19,999 nt of DNA from Dimargaris cristalligena. Taxonomy: Eukaryota; Kickxellomycota; Dimargaritomycetes; Dimargaritales; Dimargaritaceae. This document shows positions 8,801 to 19,173 of this stretch, in pieces. A model generated the notes under the pieces. It was given only the letters and a program-made list of their open reading frames with translations, made no database searches and was not told the origin of the DNA. The stretch covers positions 8,235-28,233 of the forward strand of contig JANBQC010000366.1 in NCBI GenBank assembly GCA_027576995.1, read 5' to 3'. The translations under genes were made by a program, and so were the position numbers. Each line of letters begins with the position of its first letter. The stretch's first letter is position 1.

Positions 8801-11470
8801 ATGACTGCACTTACCCAAGGCGCCGTGGAGGCCGTCTTCCGCGAAGATAGGACTTCCCCCCTCGCCCACAACCCGGTACTCCAGGTGCTGGCCCTCCGTC
8901 AAATGCAGCAGCCGCCTACCGATAGTAACACCGGAGGTCCCCCGCCCATTCGCTTTCGCCTACTGTTGTCCGACGGAGTGAACACCATACACGGCATGCT
9001 GACCACCCAGCTGTTCCACCTGATCACCTCCGGCCAGCTGCAGGCCAACACGGTTTTCCGGGCCACCCAGTACACCTGCAACCGCATCAAGGAAAAGCCG
9101 TAAGTGGTCGTAGTATATGCTCCAGTGAATCCCTTCCCCAATACCACCTATATGTAAAACGTATCATTTTATAGGGCTGACTAGAAGCGAACAGACCAGT
9201 CGGCGGCTTGATCCGATTAACCCCGACGGACCGGATGCGCCAGTGACACTGGTGGCGAGTTTAAATGTTATATTTTTACAATGGCTTTTAATGATATCTA
9301 ATTCGGTGTATGCCAATCAATCGACATCCCCCTCCTTTAGTTTTATGGTGCTCCTTCAGATCGAAATTGTCCACCAGGCCAGTGCAAACATCGGGGCCCC
9401 CGTTCCTGTCGGCGCTCCTGCGGATGTCTCATCAGCGGCGGCTGTTTCCGCTCCCGCGCCCGCCCCGGTCAACCCCGCCGCGACTTCTTACAGTACGCCC
9501 CGAGCCCCCAGGTAAGGAGCTGCCCTCCTATAATTACACTACATTTCAGGCACCCAGGAGTATGTGGTTTATCGGGCCATATACCCCCCTCTCCTCTTAT
9601 GTGTAAAGTGCGTATTATTTATTACCTCTTGAATCAATGGCCCAAATCCTAGCCCTTTGTTTGGTTACTAACCCCGTGACTTTACTGCGCCACCCACTAC
9701 GACCCCGATCCGATATTCCCTCTCTCTAATAGCCACCAAGCCCCTCCTCCCCCTACCTCCAACATGGGCTATGGCCACAACAATCCTTCCGCTTCAAGTT
9801 ACAAGTAAGACACCCCCTCTTCTCTACGTGACTAAATCCCCTGGCCCAGTGGTTTTAGACTCCTCCCATCCCATGTACAGCCCGCTTCACCTGTTACTGT
9901 ACCCTAACTAATTCTGGTATGTCTATGTAAACACCTTGCCCACCCCCACCTATACAGCAACAACGTAAACAACTCTTCGAGCGTGGGCGGCGGAGGAGCC
10001 CCCCCACCGAACGTGATCCCCATTCGTGGTCTCAACCCCTACCAGGGCAAGGCCACTATCCAGGCCCGGGTCACCCAGAAGAGCGACATGCGTTTCTGGC
10101 GCAACGCCAAAGGGGAGGGCAAGCTATTCAGCGTGAACCTGCTCGACGAGAGTGGTGAAATCAAGGCCACGGCCTTTAACGAGATGGCCGATTCCCTGAT
10201 CAACGTCCTGGAAGAGGGCAAAGTATACTACATCGCCAACCCTAAGGTAAATATGGCCCGGGCCCAGTTCAACACCCTCCAGAACGAATACGAATTAGGC
10301 TTCGAGCGCACCACCGAGGTGACCCTGTGTACCAAGGCGGCTAACGTCCCATCCATCAAGTACAATTTTGTTCCCCTGGACCGCTTGAACGACCACGAAA
10401 AGGACGCCCACATTGACGTCATTGGGGTGGTCAAGGAGGTGTCTCCAGTGACCGAGCTGATCTCGAAGAATACCCAGAAGCCCTACTCTAAGCGGGATAT
10501 CCAACTGATGGACATGTCGCGCTACGCGGTTCGCCTGACCCTGTGGGGCAAGTATGCGCAGGACTTTAATGGCGACGACCACCCGGTGCTGGCCATCAAG
10601 GGCGTGAAGGTGGGTGACTTTGGGGGTCGCTGTCTCTCCCTCATGTCCACCGCCACGGTGTCCGCGAATCCGGATATCCCCGAAGCCCACCGGCTGCGCG
10701 GGTGGTTCGATTCCGAACAACATTCCATCCAGCCCCTGGGATACTCATCCATGGGAGGTGGTGGAGGGGGTGACTTCGGCGGCATGGCCGCGGGCGGTGC
10801 CGGCCAGCGTCGGGATGCCCGCAAGAACCTCGCCCAGGTGAAGGACGAAAACCTGGGCAACGGGGAGAAGCCCGACTACTTCAGTACCCGGGGCACCATC
10901 ACCTACATCAAGGCGGACAACTTCGCCTACCCAGCCTGCCCCAACGACGGGTGTCAGAAGAAGGTGGTGAATAACGGCAGTGCCTGGCGCTGTGAGAAAT
11001 GTGACCAGAGTTTCCCCAATCCGCAGTACCGCTACATCATGACCATCAATACCTGTGATCATGCCGGTCAGATTTGGTTGCAGTGCTTTAATGAAGTGGC
11101 CGAGCAGCTCTTGGGCATCACGGCCAATGAATTGGAGGCTCTTCGGGTAAGTTAAATAGTAAATATGTGATATGACAAGATCGAAGGGTATTTTAAGCAA
11201 CCTCTCAAGCGAAGGTGGTCTAATTTTTACTCATTTCTCTACTGTTTATATATATATCCTTCTATTGTGATATCTTAGGAATCCGACCCGACGGCATTCA
11301 AGCAAACGATCGAGGCACCCTTGCTCAAGACCTACCTCTTCCGCTGTAAGGCTAAGGCCGAGAATTACAATGACAGTCGCAAGGTCCGCTACCAGATCTT
11401 CACGGCTTCCCCGATTGATTTTGTCCAGGAGTCGAACCAGCTTATCCAGGCGATTGAGAATTACTCGTGA
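8801..11470 (+). CDS. RFA1: replication protein A large subunit (RPA70)
   Basis: Largest subunit of the heterotrimeric single-stranded DNA-binding complex of nuclear replication, repair and checkpoint signalling. Five exons: 8801-9099, 9341-9511, 9733-9804, 9958-11146 and 11279-11470. They join to 640 residues, near the usual 610-630. The N-terminal OB fold (about 1-120, with YRLLMSDG-like FRLLLSDGVNT) recruits partners. An Ala/Pro-rich linker (about 125-200) follows and is carried on the short exons 2-4. DBD-A begins at IPIRGLNPYQ (201-210), with FWRN and FSVNLLDESGEI; DBD-B follows from about 310. A Gly-rich loop near 445-460 precedes DBD-C, which carries a zinc ribbon at Cys508, Cys513, Cys526 and Cys529. 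The end (TYLFRCKAKAENYNDSRKVRYQI) is the trimerisation region. The pyrimidine-rich leader runs directly into ACCATATG. Confidence 0.97.
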
Positions 11471-12205
11471 TTATAGTTATTGATTTGATTGATGTTTGAA
11501 TACCCCTATATAGTCCATTTTTTAGTTTCAATTTTAATCTATAATTTCCCTTTCTATTCTAAATTCTTCAAAGTGGCGTATAGGATATAGAGTGTTCCAA
11601 CGGGCCACCCACATTGCCATTATTGAAATATATATAATATATATTCATTACCTATAGGGGGATGACATCCCACTATGAAGCCCTTGTCGTCCTCACTTTA
11701 ATCATCTGTCAAAATCGTTAAAAGATACACCTTATAAATGTTGGATTGGCCTATCGCGGGATATGTCAATTGTGCTGTAAAAAGACATAGTTGATGAAAT
11801 GAGAAAGATTGGGGCGAATGGATGGGATGATCGCCAATCGCATCATGGTCCTTTTTTGACCCATTCCAATCACAGCATACAGAGAGAAAGGGGAGGAGGA
11901 GGGGCCTTTTTTACTGCTGTGTATGTCCTTTGGATATCAGTCTATCTCTCCCACCCCACCCCACATGCACGCCCCATCCCCCCAGTATTATTGACCCGCC
12001 CCTCTTAGTCTCCCTCCTACCTTTCCTAGTGAGTGGACCAGCCTACCTGCCTTGTTAGCACCGATCTCTTCTGGAATTCGTCCTCTTGTTGTTTTCCTCG
12101 ACTGTCCAGTTCGTATATTTATTCCGTCTTCCTTGACATTACCCCCATTCCCCTCCTATATATATTTTTTAATTAAAATAACCCGCACACTCATACATTA
12201 AAGCA
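11471..12205. other. intergenic region RPA1 / ATP20
   Basis: About 735 bp. The first part is AT-rich, with TATTGATTTGATTGATG-like sequence and a near-palindromic AT tract (11626-11645) suited to 3'-end formation of RPA1. The second half becomes pyrimidine-rich (for example 11940-12010), then AT-rich (TATATATATTTTTTAATTAAAAT, 12158-12180) just ahead of the ATP20 start. The small frame at 11799-12008 shows no protein character. Confidence 0.4.
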
Positions 12206-13019
12206 ATGAACGCCCAACTGTTTTCCCGTGTGTCCGCGGCTTCTCGCCAGTTCACCCGTAACATCAACACCCAGGAGATCCTGGACAAGTCCAAGGTTTT
12301 CGCCTCCAAGGCCTCGTCCATCGCCGCCACCCAAGCCGGTAATCTGTCCAAATCCGTCGCTGGTCTGTCCCCCAAAATTAGCGGTATGTCTCTACATTTT
12401 TATATATATATATATATATATATAATATCTTACCACCGCTGCCGAAATGCTTTCGGACCGGTGGGAGAACGACCTAACCTGAGAGGTACTCTTTTCTACG
12501 TGAATATATGCGCGCCTGGTCGGATCGCGGGTACTTTGGATGTAGTAGGACTTGCATTGGTCCTCGTCCTCCGTCAAGCATTCCCCATTGACATACGATC
12601 AGGTGGGCCGAGGGGGGGGGGTGGTCACCGGTTACTTGCCATACCCTTGGACAGTTCGTATCCGAGTCGCGTGTTGTTATTTTGTTGGTTTATTACCATA
12701 TCACTAACCCTTCTTTATGTTGCATACTCGCCCCCCTTATTTTCCCCCGATAGGCTTCGCTGACTGCACCGTGTACTGGGCCCGTGTTACCAAGGAAGTC
12801 GCCAAGCAGGTGTACAACAAGGAGCAACTCGCGCCTCCTTCGCCCCAGGAATGGCACCAGGCCCGCAAGCAGCTGATGGACCTGCTCAAGACGGATAGGC
12901 TGAAGAGTTTGACCAAGGAGGACTTGGCCAAGGGTGCCTTGGTGGGCATTGAAATCAGCGGCTTTTTCCTGATTGGTGAAATGATTGGTCGACGGAACGT
13001 GGTCGGTTATAATGTCTAG
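12206..13019 (+). CDS. ATP20: mitochondrial F1Fo ATP synthase subunit g
   Basis: Subunit g of the membrane Fo sector. With subunit e it bends the inner membrane and stabilises ATP synthase dimers. Two exons, 12206-12383 and 12754-13019, join in phase 1 at a Gly codon to give 147 residues. The first 23 residues have Arg and Ser and no acidic residue, fitting a mitochondrial targeting segment. The family core runs from FADCTVYWARVTKEVAKQVY (61-80) to the end. The C-terminal hydrophobic helix ISGFFLIGEMIGRRNVVGY contains the GxxxG motif (GEMIG) known to mediate e-g packing in yeast. Yeast and animal proteins are near 100-115 residues, so the extra length is at the N-terminus. The 370-nt intron is the longest in the window and holds a TA repeat and a G10 run. 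Confidence 0.93.
12401..12424. repeat. (TA)12 microsatellite in the ATP20 intron
   Basis: Twenty-four alternating T and A starting 17 nt after the GTATGT donor of the ATP20 intron. It is able to form a hairpin or slip in replication. Length is likely polymorphic. Confidence 0.95.
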
Positions 13020-13524
13020 ATTAAATTATATCCGAACTCTTTTTTGGCCTCATAGAGGGTGGGTGGATCATAGAGATGTCCGCTTTTCCTGTCCCCCGAG
13101 GAGAGGGCGGCTTCTTCTTTGTTTATTTTTTTTGCCTATTCCAATTTCGGGCGAATTATTTACCATTTGGTAATGACAATAGCGGTTTTCTATATTATTA
13201 TTTTTTATACCCGGAGCTGCTATTAGCATTGCCTGTTTTTATTGAGCCGGGTTTTCAATGATTTCTCGGCATTAGCGAATTCCTGGCCCTTTTAAAATCC
13301 ATTTTTATTTTCAATTGATCGGTGTAGTCGTGCTGAGGGGCAGTTAAGCTGCATTCGATATCAATCAATAAATTGCAAATCGTCTTTATTTTGTATTTGC
13401 CGCTGCCAGTTTACCGGACATTTGGCCTTCAGAAATACGTCTTGACCGTATGTCTCTATTTATCGCGAGTGGGGGGCTCTTCGCAGCACCTTTGGTTTAA
13501 TATGGGTGAAATCCAGCCCAACTA

Positions 13525-13659
13525 TATAAGGGTTTACATTATACGTGTATGGGAGAATATATGGGAATTTTATTTTTAACTAGTAATATTGGCCGAATCT
13601 AATGGATTTTTCGTTATACAGCTTGGATGAACTTCTCCCATATGTACCCAACCCTTATA
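13525..13659. repeat. two-block imperfect inverted repeat
   Basis: TATAAGGGTT (13525-13534) and TATGGGAGAA (13548-13557) both recur as reverse complements in mirrored order: TTCTCCCATA at 13633-13642 and AACCCTTATA at 13650-13659. The spacers between blocks differ (13 against 7 nt), and about 75 bp separate the arms. It could be a decayed foldback element or a structured transcript region. Confidence 0.6.
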
Positions 13660-14122
13660 CATCTTAATTCTCGGAACGGGGCCGGCCGTCCCCGCCCATC
13701 ACGCTCGATTGGAATGGCGGTGATTTATAGTGACGGTAATGCTCCTCCAATACGATTGGCCAGGTTACCCGTAGCTGTGTGTAATGAGGCCTCAGGCAAA
13801 TTAACAGAGCCAATGTGGGGGATATTTCGCACCTCTAATGATCTGCTTTTCACCCACCACCTGCACAGCAAGAGGGTTACTTAATGGGATTAATCCCCGC
13901 CCCAAAAGACAGCCTCATGCCATACATAACTAGTGATATTGTTGGGTTTTGTTCACATCCTCCTCTCCTTCGGCCAACCTAAGTGGCTCAGCAGTATCCT
14001 TTGGGGAGAGACCAGCTACTTCAGGAGAGCGAAATAGGTGGGGTTGACCAAGTTTGTGACTTGCTTCCCCTCTCCCCACGAAACTCAGGTTGGCTGTTTC
14101 CTTCGTTTCTTCTTGTAACTTC

Positions 14123-14148
<26 letters not shown>
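14123..14148. repeat. (CT)13 microsatellite in leader
   Basis: Thirteen CT units, ending 49 nt before the ATG of the enoyl-CoA hydratase gene. It continues the pyrimidine-rich leader style seen before several start codons in this window. It is probably transcribed or at the core promoter. Confidence 0.93.
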
Positions 14149-14155
<7 letters not shown>

Positions 14156-14197
14156 TCCCCCTACCTACACACCCTCCTCTTTATTCCCCGCCACACC

Positions 14198-16311
14198 ATG
14201 TCTCTCATCCTCCGCTCCGTTCGTGGCTTGCCTCGTCGCATGGGCGCTGTCCAAGGGGCTCGCTTACCCGGCACTCGCTGTCATTCCGTGGCCCCCGCCA
14301 TACACGCCCAGTCGGCCGTTTGCTACCTCGAAGAACTCAAAGGGGCCGACGAAGGTAGGTCGACCACCCCCAACTATTAGCCACATACATATAAATCTAC
14401 CACGATGGTCTTCCTCCTATTCTTCCATAGGTACCCGTCCCCTCGCCTCTGCCCTGCCTTTTTTTTTTTACTACCTCACCTCCATATACACGAGACTCGT
14501 CACCACCGTCGCCCTAGAAATATATTTTTGGCTACTCCTCTAACGATAATTACTCCGCTCAAGGTTGACTATATGTACTCAGGTATCAGCATCATTAACC
14601 TGGACCGCCCCAAGGCCAAGAACGCCATATCGGTTCAGTTCCTAACTGAATTCCGCCAATGTATCGACAAGCTTCGTTTCGAAAGGTAACTGGCGGAGTG
14701 CGGATTTATAAATAATTTAGAGCTAGTCACGAAGGGCAAGGACCCTGTAAACATACATACGTTACTCCCAACGCACTTCTCCCGGCACCGCCTATGGTAA
14801 AAAATTTGATAGCTGACCTTCTATATGATCCCACTCACACATACCCTGTGCTTATTATTATTACTATTATAACGTCTAGCCAACCCCGGGTGGTCATCCT
14901 CCGCAGTCTAGTCGATGGCGTTTTCTGCGCCGGTGCGGATCTCAAAGTAAGCTATTCATTATAAAAATATACACCTTTCTGCTCAATTAAGCTATATTGA
15001 CAAGTTGGTGACTTTGCAAAAGCTCTGACCTACATAGAACACCACCATTTTCCTGCCATTATGACAATACCTAATATTTAACTGGCCCTGGTACCTTATC
15101 TCTCCTACTCGTTATCCGCACTAGGAACGTGCCACAATGACCACGCCCGAAGTTCGCAAGTTCCTGGCTACTCTACGACAGACATTCTGTGATCTGGAGG
15201 TAAATACATCATAGTTTCATTATTTATATATTAACGTGGTGTTATCAGGTGGATTCGGATATAATCGAGAGAACTCAACTCCAATTAACTTTGACGTACA
15301 TCAATGATTAAATCTCGACTATCGATTAACCTCCTTATAGACCCTTCCCGTTCCGACCATAGCTTCTGTTGACGGCGCCGCGCTCGGGGGAGGCTTAGAG
15401 ATGGCCCTATGTTGTGACATGAGAGTAGGCGGTAAGTAGAATATAATTTACTTGCATTTATACTTGATGAAACCGCCGGGGCTGTTCGCAATCCCGGCGA
15501 CTACTTAAATTTCGAATAATGAGCTCACGTTGCTGTATTGTTTCCTTTTTCTAACGCATCACCTGTTCATTAATAGGCAGTAAATCCAAATTGGGCTTGA
15601 CCGAGACCCGCTTGGCCATTATTCCTGGGTAAGTTCGGAATACCATTTTCTATACCGTATATGTAATGACTACGTTGCAGGCAGGTAATATATAAAGTGG
15701 CTATCGAGCTGAAACATCTAACTTTATCTCACACAATCTTGGTTTTTGGTACTCGAACGTTGCTTGTAGTGCGGGAGGCACCCAGCGCCTATCGCGCCTC
15801 ATTGGACTGGCCAAGGCCAAAGAACTGATCTATACAGCCCAAATTTGCAATGCGACTCAGGCCCAAAGTATAGGTAATGTTCGAAAAGTTTACATACATA
15901 CATCTTTATAAGCAATGACGACCATGTTTATTTGCAATGAAAGCATGACAAGGCTCTTTTGATAGCTGTAGTATATCCCATTTCGCCATGTTAACCTTGC
16001 AAAAATCTATATATCTATATCTATATATATACCATGACTGGCGCATTGGTCCTACAGGTATCCTGAACCACGCCGTGCCTGAAGAATCCAGTTATGAAAA
16101 GGCACTTGAAATCAGTCGGAACATCATCCCCCGGGGACCAGTCGCCATCCGCATGGCCAAACAGGCCCTGGACTGTGGTGTTCAGCTGGATCTGACTTCG
16201 GGTCTGACCGTAGAGCAGCTCTGCTACGCCCAAGTTCTGCCCACTACCGATCGCATCGAGGGACTGACTGCATTCAGAGAGAAGCGCACCCCGATTTACA
16301 AGGGCGAATAA
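14198..16311 (+). CDS. mitochondrial enoyl-CoA hydratase, AUH (methylglutaconyl-CoA hydratase) type
   Basis: Crotonase-fold hydratase, most like AUH (3-methylglutaconyl-CoA hydratase of leucine breakdown) or the related ECHDC2. Eight exons: 14198-14354, 14583-14685, 14880-14946, 15125-15199, 15341-15431, 15577-15628, 15770-15873 and 16058-16311. They join in frame to 300 residues. The first 44 residues are rich in Arg and lack acidic residues, as expected of a mitochondrial presequence. [16 protein letters not shown] opens the fold. [11 protein letters not shown] (102-112) and [10 protein letters not shown] (148-157) form the oxyanion hole, and [18 protein letters not shown] (172-189) follows. 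The two catalytic glutamates are Glu154 and Glu174, at the standard 20-residue spacing. The ending [10 protein letters not shown] is typical of AUH. Substrate choice within the family cannot be settled by eye. The gene converges with the AIG1-type gene downstream. Confidence 0.93.
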
Positions 16312-16540
16312 ACAATTTATGAGGAGGAAGACCCCTACGCATTAGGCCTCACCTCACTAATTATAACTAAGCTGTACAATCCACATGCGTCAGATAAGGC
16401 GATATTGTTCATAAGTACCAGCCTAACTCTCTCTATTCCAATATTTGGCTATGGGGTTCTAGATACAGGTGTTTATTTCCATTTATATAATAAAGTATAT
16501 ATATATATATATATATTATAAAGCGCATTGATTCGGGCAA
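16312..16540. terminator. shared convergent 3' region
   Basis: These 229 bp separate the stop codons of two convergent genes, so both transcripts must end here or overlap. On the plus strand an AATAAA at 16489-16494 could serve as poly(A) signal for the hydratase gene. A TA repeat (16496-16516) follows immediately. For the minus-strand gene the same AT-rich tract is the likely processing region. Confidence 0.45.
16496..16516. repeat. alternating TA tract between convergent genes
   Basis: Twenty-one alternating T and A directly after AATAAA. It lies 25 bp beyond the stop of the minus-strand gene and is self-complementary. Confidence 0.92.
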
Positions 16541-17263
16541 CTAAGCGGCCTTCTTAGTCGGGATGGTGGGGACGGATGTTTGAGGGGTTCCCAGAACAAG
16601 ACGGGCCAAAGTAAAGCTGCCGTAGTAGACCAGCAAAAGAACCACCAGCGCCGAAGCCGAGAACAAAATACGTTGGGTATGGGTCATCAAAGCCAGGAAC
16701 GGATAGGGCCAGTTACCCCCGTAGTAAAATACGATGTGCATCCACCCGAAGTAGGCCAGGCCGAACAGAGTCAAGAAGACCAGGTGGGCCCGACGGGGCA
16801 CGATCTGGCCGTGGGCTCGGGCGAAACTGACGAGCAATACCAGGGCGGGCGCCAGGTGTAGACTAAGGTCCAGCCACGGGGGAAACAGAATGACCTGGTC
16901 GGCCATGAACATGAAGTCGCTGTTCAACGACACAATCGACCAGTAGAGCAGGGAAATGATGAGTTCGACGGGTAGGGCCACGGCCAACAGGAAATGCCAG
17001 ACGGCCTGAAGAACCGTTGCGGGGGGGCTACCGGGGTTGGTATTGCTGTTGCCGTTGCCGTTCGGGTGGGGGGAACCGAATAGGGCGGCCAGTGCGCCAA
17101 TGTAGAGGGCCACGGTGGTTAGGGTCAGGCCATTGATGGTCAGGAATTGGTAGTGGCCACCGAGACCGGCCAATGCGGGCGGGAGGACCGGGAGAATGGC
17201 GATAATATAGGTGAAGTACGCGGCCGAAGCGAGACGGTACCCGAAGGCCAGGGGCCGGACCAT
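16541..17263 (-). CDS. AIG1/FAR-17a family membrane protein (putative FAHFA hydrolase)
   Basis: Multi-pass membrane protein of the androgen-induced gene 1 / FAR-17a family. Human AIG1 and ADTRP hydrolyse fatty-acid esters of hydroxy fatty acids using a Thr and a His. The gene is intronless. I chose the ATG at 17263 (240 residues, the family size) in a CCCCCCATGG context; an in-frame ATG at 17398 would add 45 Pro/Thr-rich residues that look like translated leader. About six hydrophobic segments are visible. The expected nucleophile is Thr42 in QFLTINGL, and the partner is His136 in DLSLHLAPAL; their spacing matches the human Thr43/His134 pair. Further family marks are WHFLLAVALPVE (89-100) and WMHIVFYYGGNWPYPFL near 180-196. 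An Asn/Gly-rich loop (66-79) between early helices is an insertion. Hydrolase activity is inferred from these residues. Confidence 0.88.
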   Translation of the reverse strand: MVRPLAFGYRLASAAYFTYIIAILPVLPPALAGLGGHYQFLTINGLTLTTVALYIGALAALFGSPHPNGNGNSNTNPGSPPATVLQAVWHFLLAVALPVELIISLLYWSIVSLNSDFMFMADQVILFPPWLDLSLHLAPALVLLVSFARAHGQIVPRRAHLVFLTLFGLAYFGWMHIVFYYGGNWPYPFLALMTHTQRILFSASALVVLLLVYYGSFTLARLVLGTPQTSVPTIPTKKAA

Positions 17264-18005
17264 GGGGGGCGGCAGGTAGAGGTCTCCCAAGGGAAGGGTG
17301 TAAGCGGTGGTGGTGGTGTATGAAGGAAAGGGGAGGGGTATAGGGAAGAAATACTTGGGAAATAAACTCTCTGGTGGGGTTGGTGGTTTAACCAACAACT
17401 CGGTAAATAAAGGTCCGTTCGAAAAAGGGCGTATAGAGGGTTAATAAATAAGTGAAATATATATATATTGGGGGAACCGCTGGCTGCTGTGACGTGTAAC
17501 AGTTTCGGCCCTTTTGACAAGGTAATGGTGATAAATACATACGAAGGCGGCTAACATTGGTGGAATTCTCCGATAAAAGGGGCGTCAGCAGCAGGGTTTC
17601 CCCAGCCTACCAAGTGCCGTAGTAATAGTATAATCATAATGTAATATAAGTAGTATACGAAGCAAGCGGCCTTGCTTGACCAGTTAGTTGCAGTAAGTTC
17701 AACGCCCAATAAAGATTATAGCATTAAATAAATAGTAGGAGGAACCAACAGCAAGCCCCTTTCCCCTTCTAACCATGCAATAGAATAAGGGTGACGGATA
17801 AAGTGGCCTCTTATTTCCTAGAGTATGGGAGAAATAGAGCCACCGTATTTGACTGGTTTTTCTTCCCATTCCGACATTGTTCTTTCTTCACATTGCCAAT
17901 TTCTCTGTACTCTATTTTTACTTCCCCCAGTATCATTAGTACCACCACCACCATCCTTTACCTATCTTCCCCACCTCCCGACGCGTATAGCACAGACACG
18001 ACACC
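17264..18005. promoter_or_regulatory. divergent promoter region (AIG1-type / CWC25)
   Basis: About 740 bp between the start codons. On the minus strand the part next to the AIG1-type ATG is pyrimidine-rich leader. On the plus strand the last 100 bp before the CWC25 ATG are also C/T-rich and include ACC repeats (about 17940-17953). The middle is AT-richer, with a short TA tract at 17457-17468. No clear TATA or CCAAT match stands out. Confidence 0.45.
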
Positions 18006-19173
18006 ATGGGGGGCGGCGACTTGAACATGAAGAAATCGTGGCACCCGCTCACGTTCCGCAACCAGGAGAAACTCTGGAAAGCGGAACAGCGCGCGGAGGA
18101 GGAGAAGGCCAAAACCGAGCAGCTCCGGAAGGAGCGGGCCGAAGAACGGGCCCTCGAAGAACTACAGCAGCTGCAAGAAAACGCGGGTCATAAGACTAAA
18201 TCCGAACGCCTGGACTGGATGTACACCGGGGGTGGTACGGGCATGGGCGCCCAGGGCGAGGTGGAGAACGATGAGGAACGAGAAGATTACCTGCTGGGTC
18301 GCCGGAGAGTCGATACCCTACTTGATCGTCAACCTGACCCTGAAGCCAAGGTAAGCCCTCACCCCTCTATTTTTCTTCTACATTTATGCATTAATATAAT
18401 CGGCGTTCCTCAATAAGGGTCGCTCTATATATATATATATATAGATTATTGAGTCGGCTTATTTGGCCATATAATTTGACAACCTCGACTAAATTGCAGC
18501 ATCTGTAACTAACACTCCCCGACTGCTGGTATATTCCCTTTTAAAATCCCCCCCTTATCCACGAATCCAGGGCATCGAAGATTTCTCGACCCTGGGCAAC
18601 ACCCACGCCAACGCCAACAGTCTCCGGGACACCCAGGCCAAAGTGCGCGAAGACCCCCTGTTCCTAATCAAGCAGCAGGAACAGGTCTACATGCAAAAAC
18701 TACTGGCCCAACGGGCGGCCGCCAAACGGCTCAAGAAGGCGGAAAAGGAGACTAAAAAGCAGAAGCGTAGCCAAACCGATAGCAAATCTGATAAGCGCAG
18801 TCACCGGACTTCCGAACGTAGTGAGCGCCACCGACGTCGAAGCCAGAGCCGTGATCGGACTTCTCGCTCCTCCACTTCCCGCCACCACCGCCAGCCGACT
18901 TCCCCACCCCTATCACTATCACGCCCACCACCACTACCATCATCGCCATCGTCAGCCTTGCCGGCTTCAGCCAAGCCCCGGGACCGTAACCCCGACCGTC
19001 CCCGGGAAACCCCGTCCGATAGGCCATCGGAAGAGCGGCGACACGGTCATGAAAGCCGGCGTCAGAGTCGGTCGCCTGATCGCTATCGGCCACGTTCCCC
19101 CCGGCGGCACCGATCGCACCATTCCAGACGGGACCCGGAGGATCGCCATGATAGCCGCCGAGATAGGTCATAG
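18006..19173 (+). CDS. CWC25: Cwc25-type pre-mRNA splicing factor with RS-rich tail
   Basis: Spliceosomal factor that in yeast acts after Prp2 to promote the first transesterification. Two exons, 18006-18350 and 18571-19173, join in phase 0 to give 315 residues. The start MGGGDLNMKKSWHP (1-14) is nearly invariant in the family. It opens the CIR_N-type helix FRNQEKLWKAEQRAEEEKAK and is followed by a long Glu/Arg/Lys coiled coil (to about 62). The core continues with LDWMY (72-76) and EDYLLGRR. Exon 2 gives NANSLRDTQAKVREDPLFLIK, matching the second conserved block. From about residue 183 the protein is low-complexity: Lys-rich, then Arg/Ser dipeptides with a Pro/Ser stretch, like an RS domain. 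The short conserved C-terminal block of longer homologues is missing, so a further exon cannot be excluded. The 220-nt intron contains a TA tract (18426-18443). Confidence 0.93.
18426..18443. repeat. (TA)9 tract in CWC25 intron
   Basis: Eighteen alternating T and A inside the only intron of the splicing-factor gene, one of several TA tracts in introns and 3' regions of this window. Confidence 0.9.

Larger units (their letters stand above)
13020..14197. other. intergenic region ATP20 / AUH-like gene
   Basis: About 1.18 kb without a supported gene. Two plus-strand frames (13373-13579 and 13627-13884) begin with ATG-like or alternative starts but show neither a signal peptide nor a known motif. 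A pair of inverted 10-bp word pairs lies at 13525-13659. There is a GC patch near 13678-13700 (GGGGCCGGCCGTCCCC). The last 75 bp are a CT-rich leader with a long CT repeat. Confidence 0.45.

Noticed and set aside
10295..11200. Long antisense frames over RPA1 exon 4
   Set aside because: Shadows of a GC-rich coding exon; the sense frame contains all RPA1 domains including the zinc ribbon.
12612..12621. G10 run considered as a G-quadruplex
   Set aside because: A single uninterrupted run lacks four separate G tracts within a short span, so no intramolecular quadruplex can be argued.
13627..13884. 85-codon plus-strand frame between ATP20 and the hydratase gene
   Set aside because: No signal peptide, membrane segment or known motif, and its start lies inside the inverted-repeat region. 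It is kept as intergenic.
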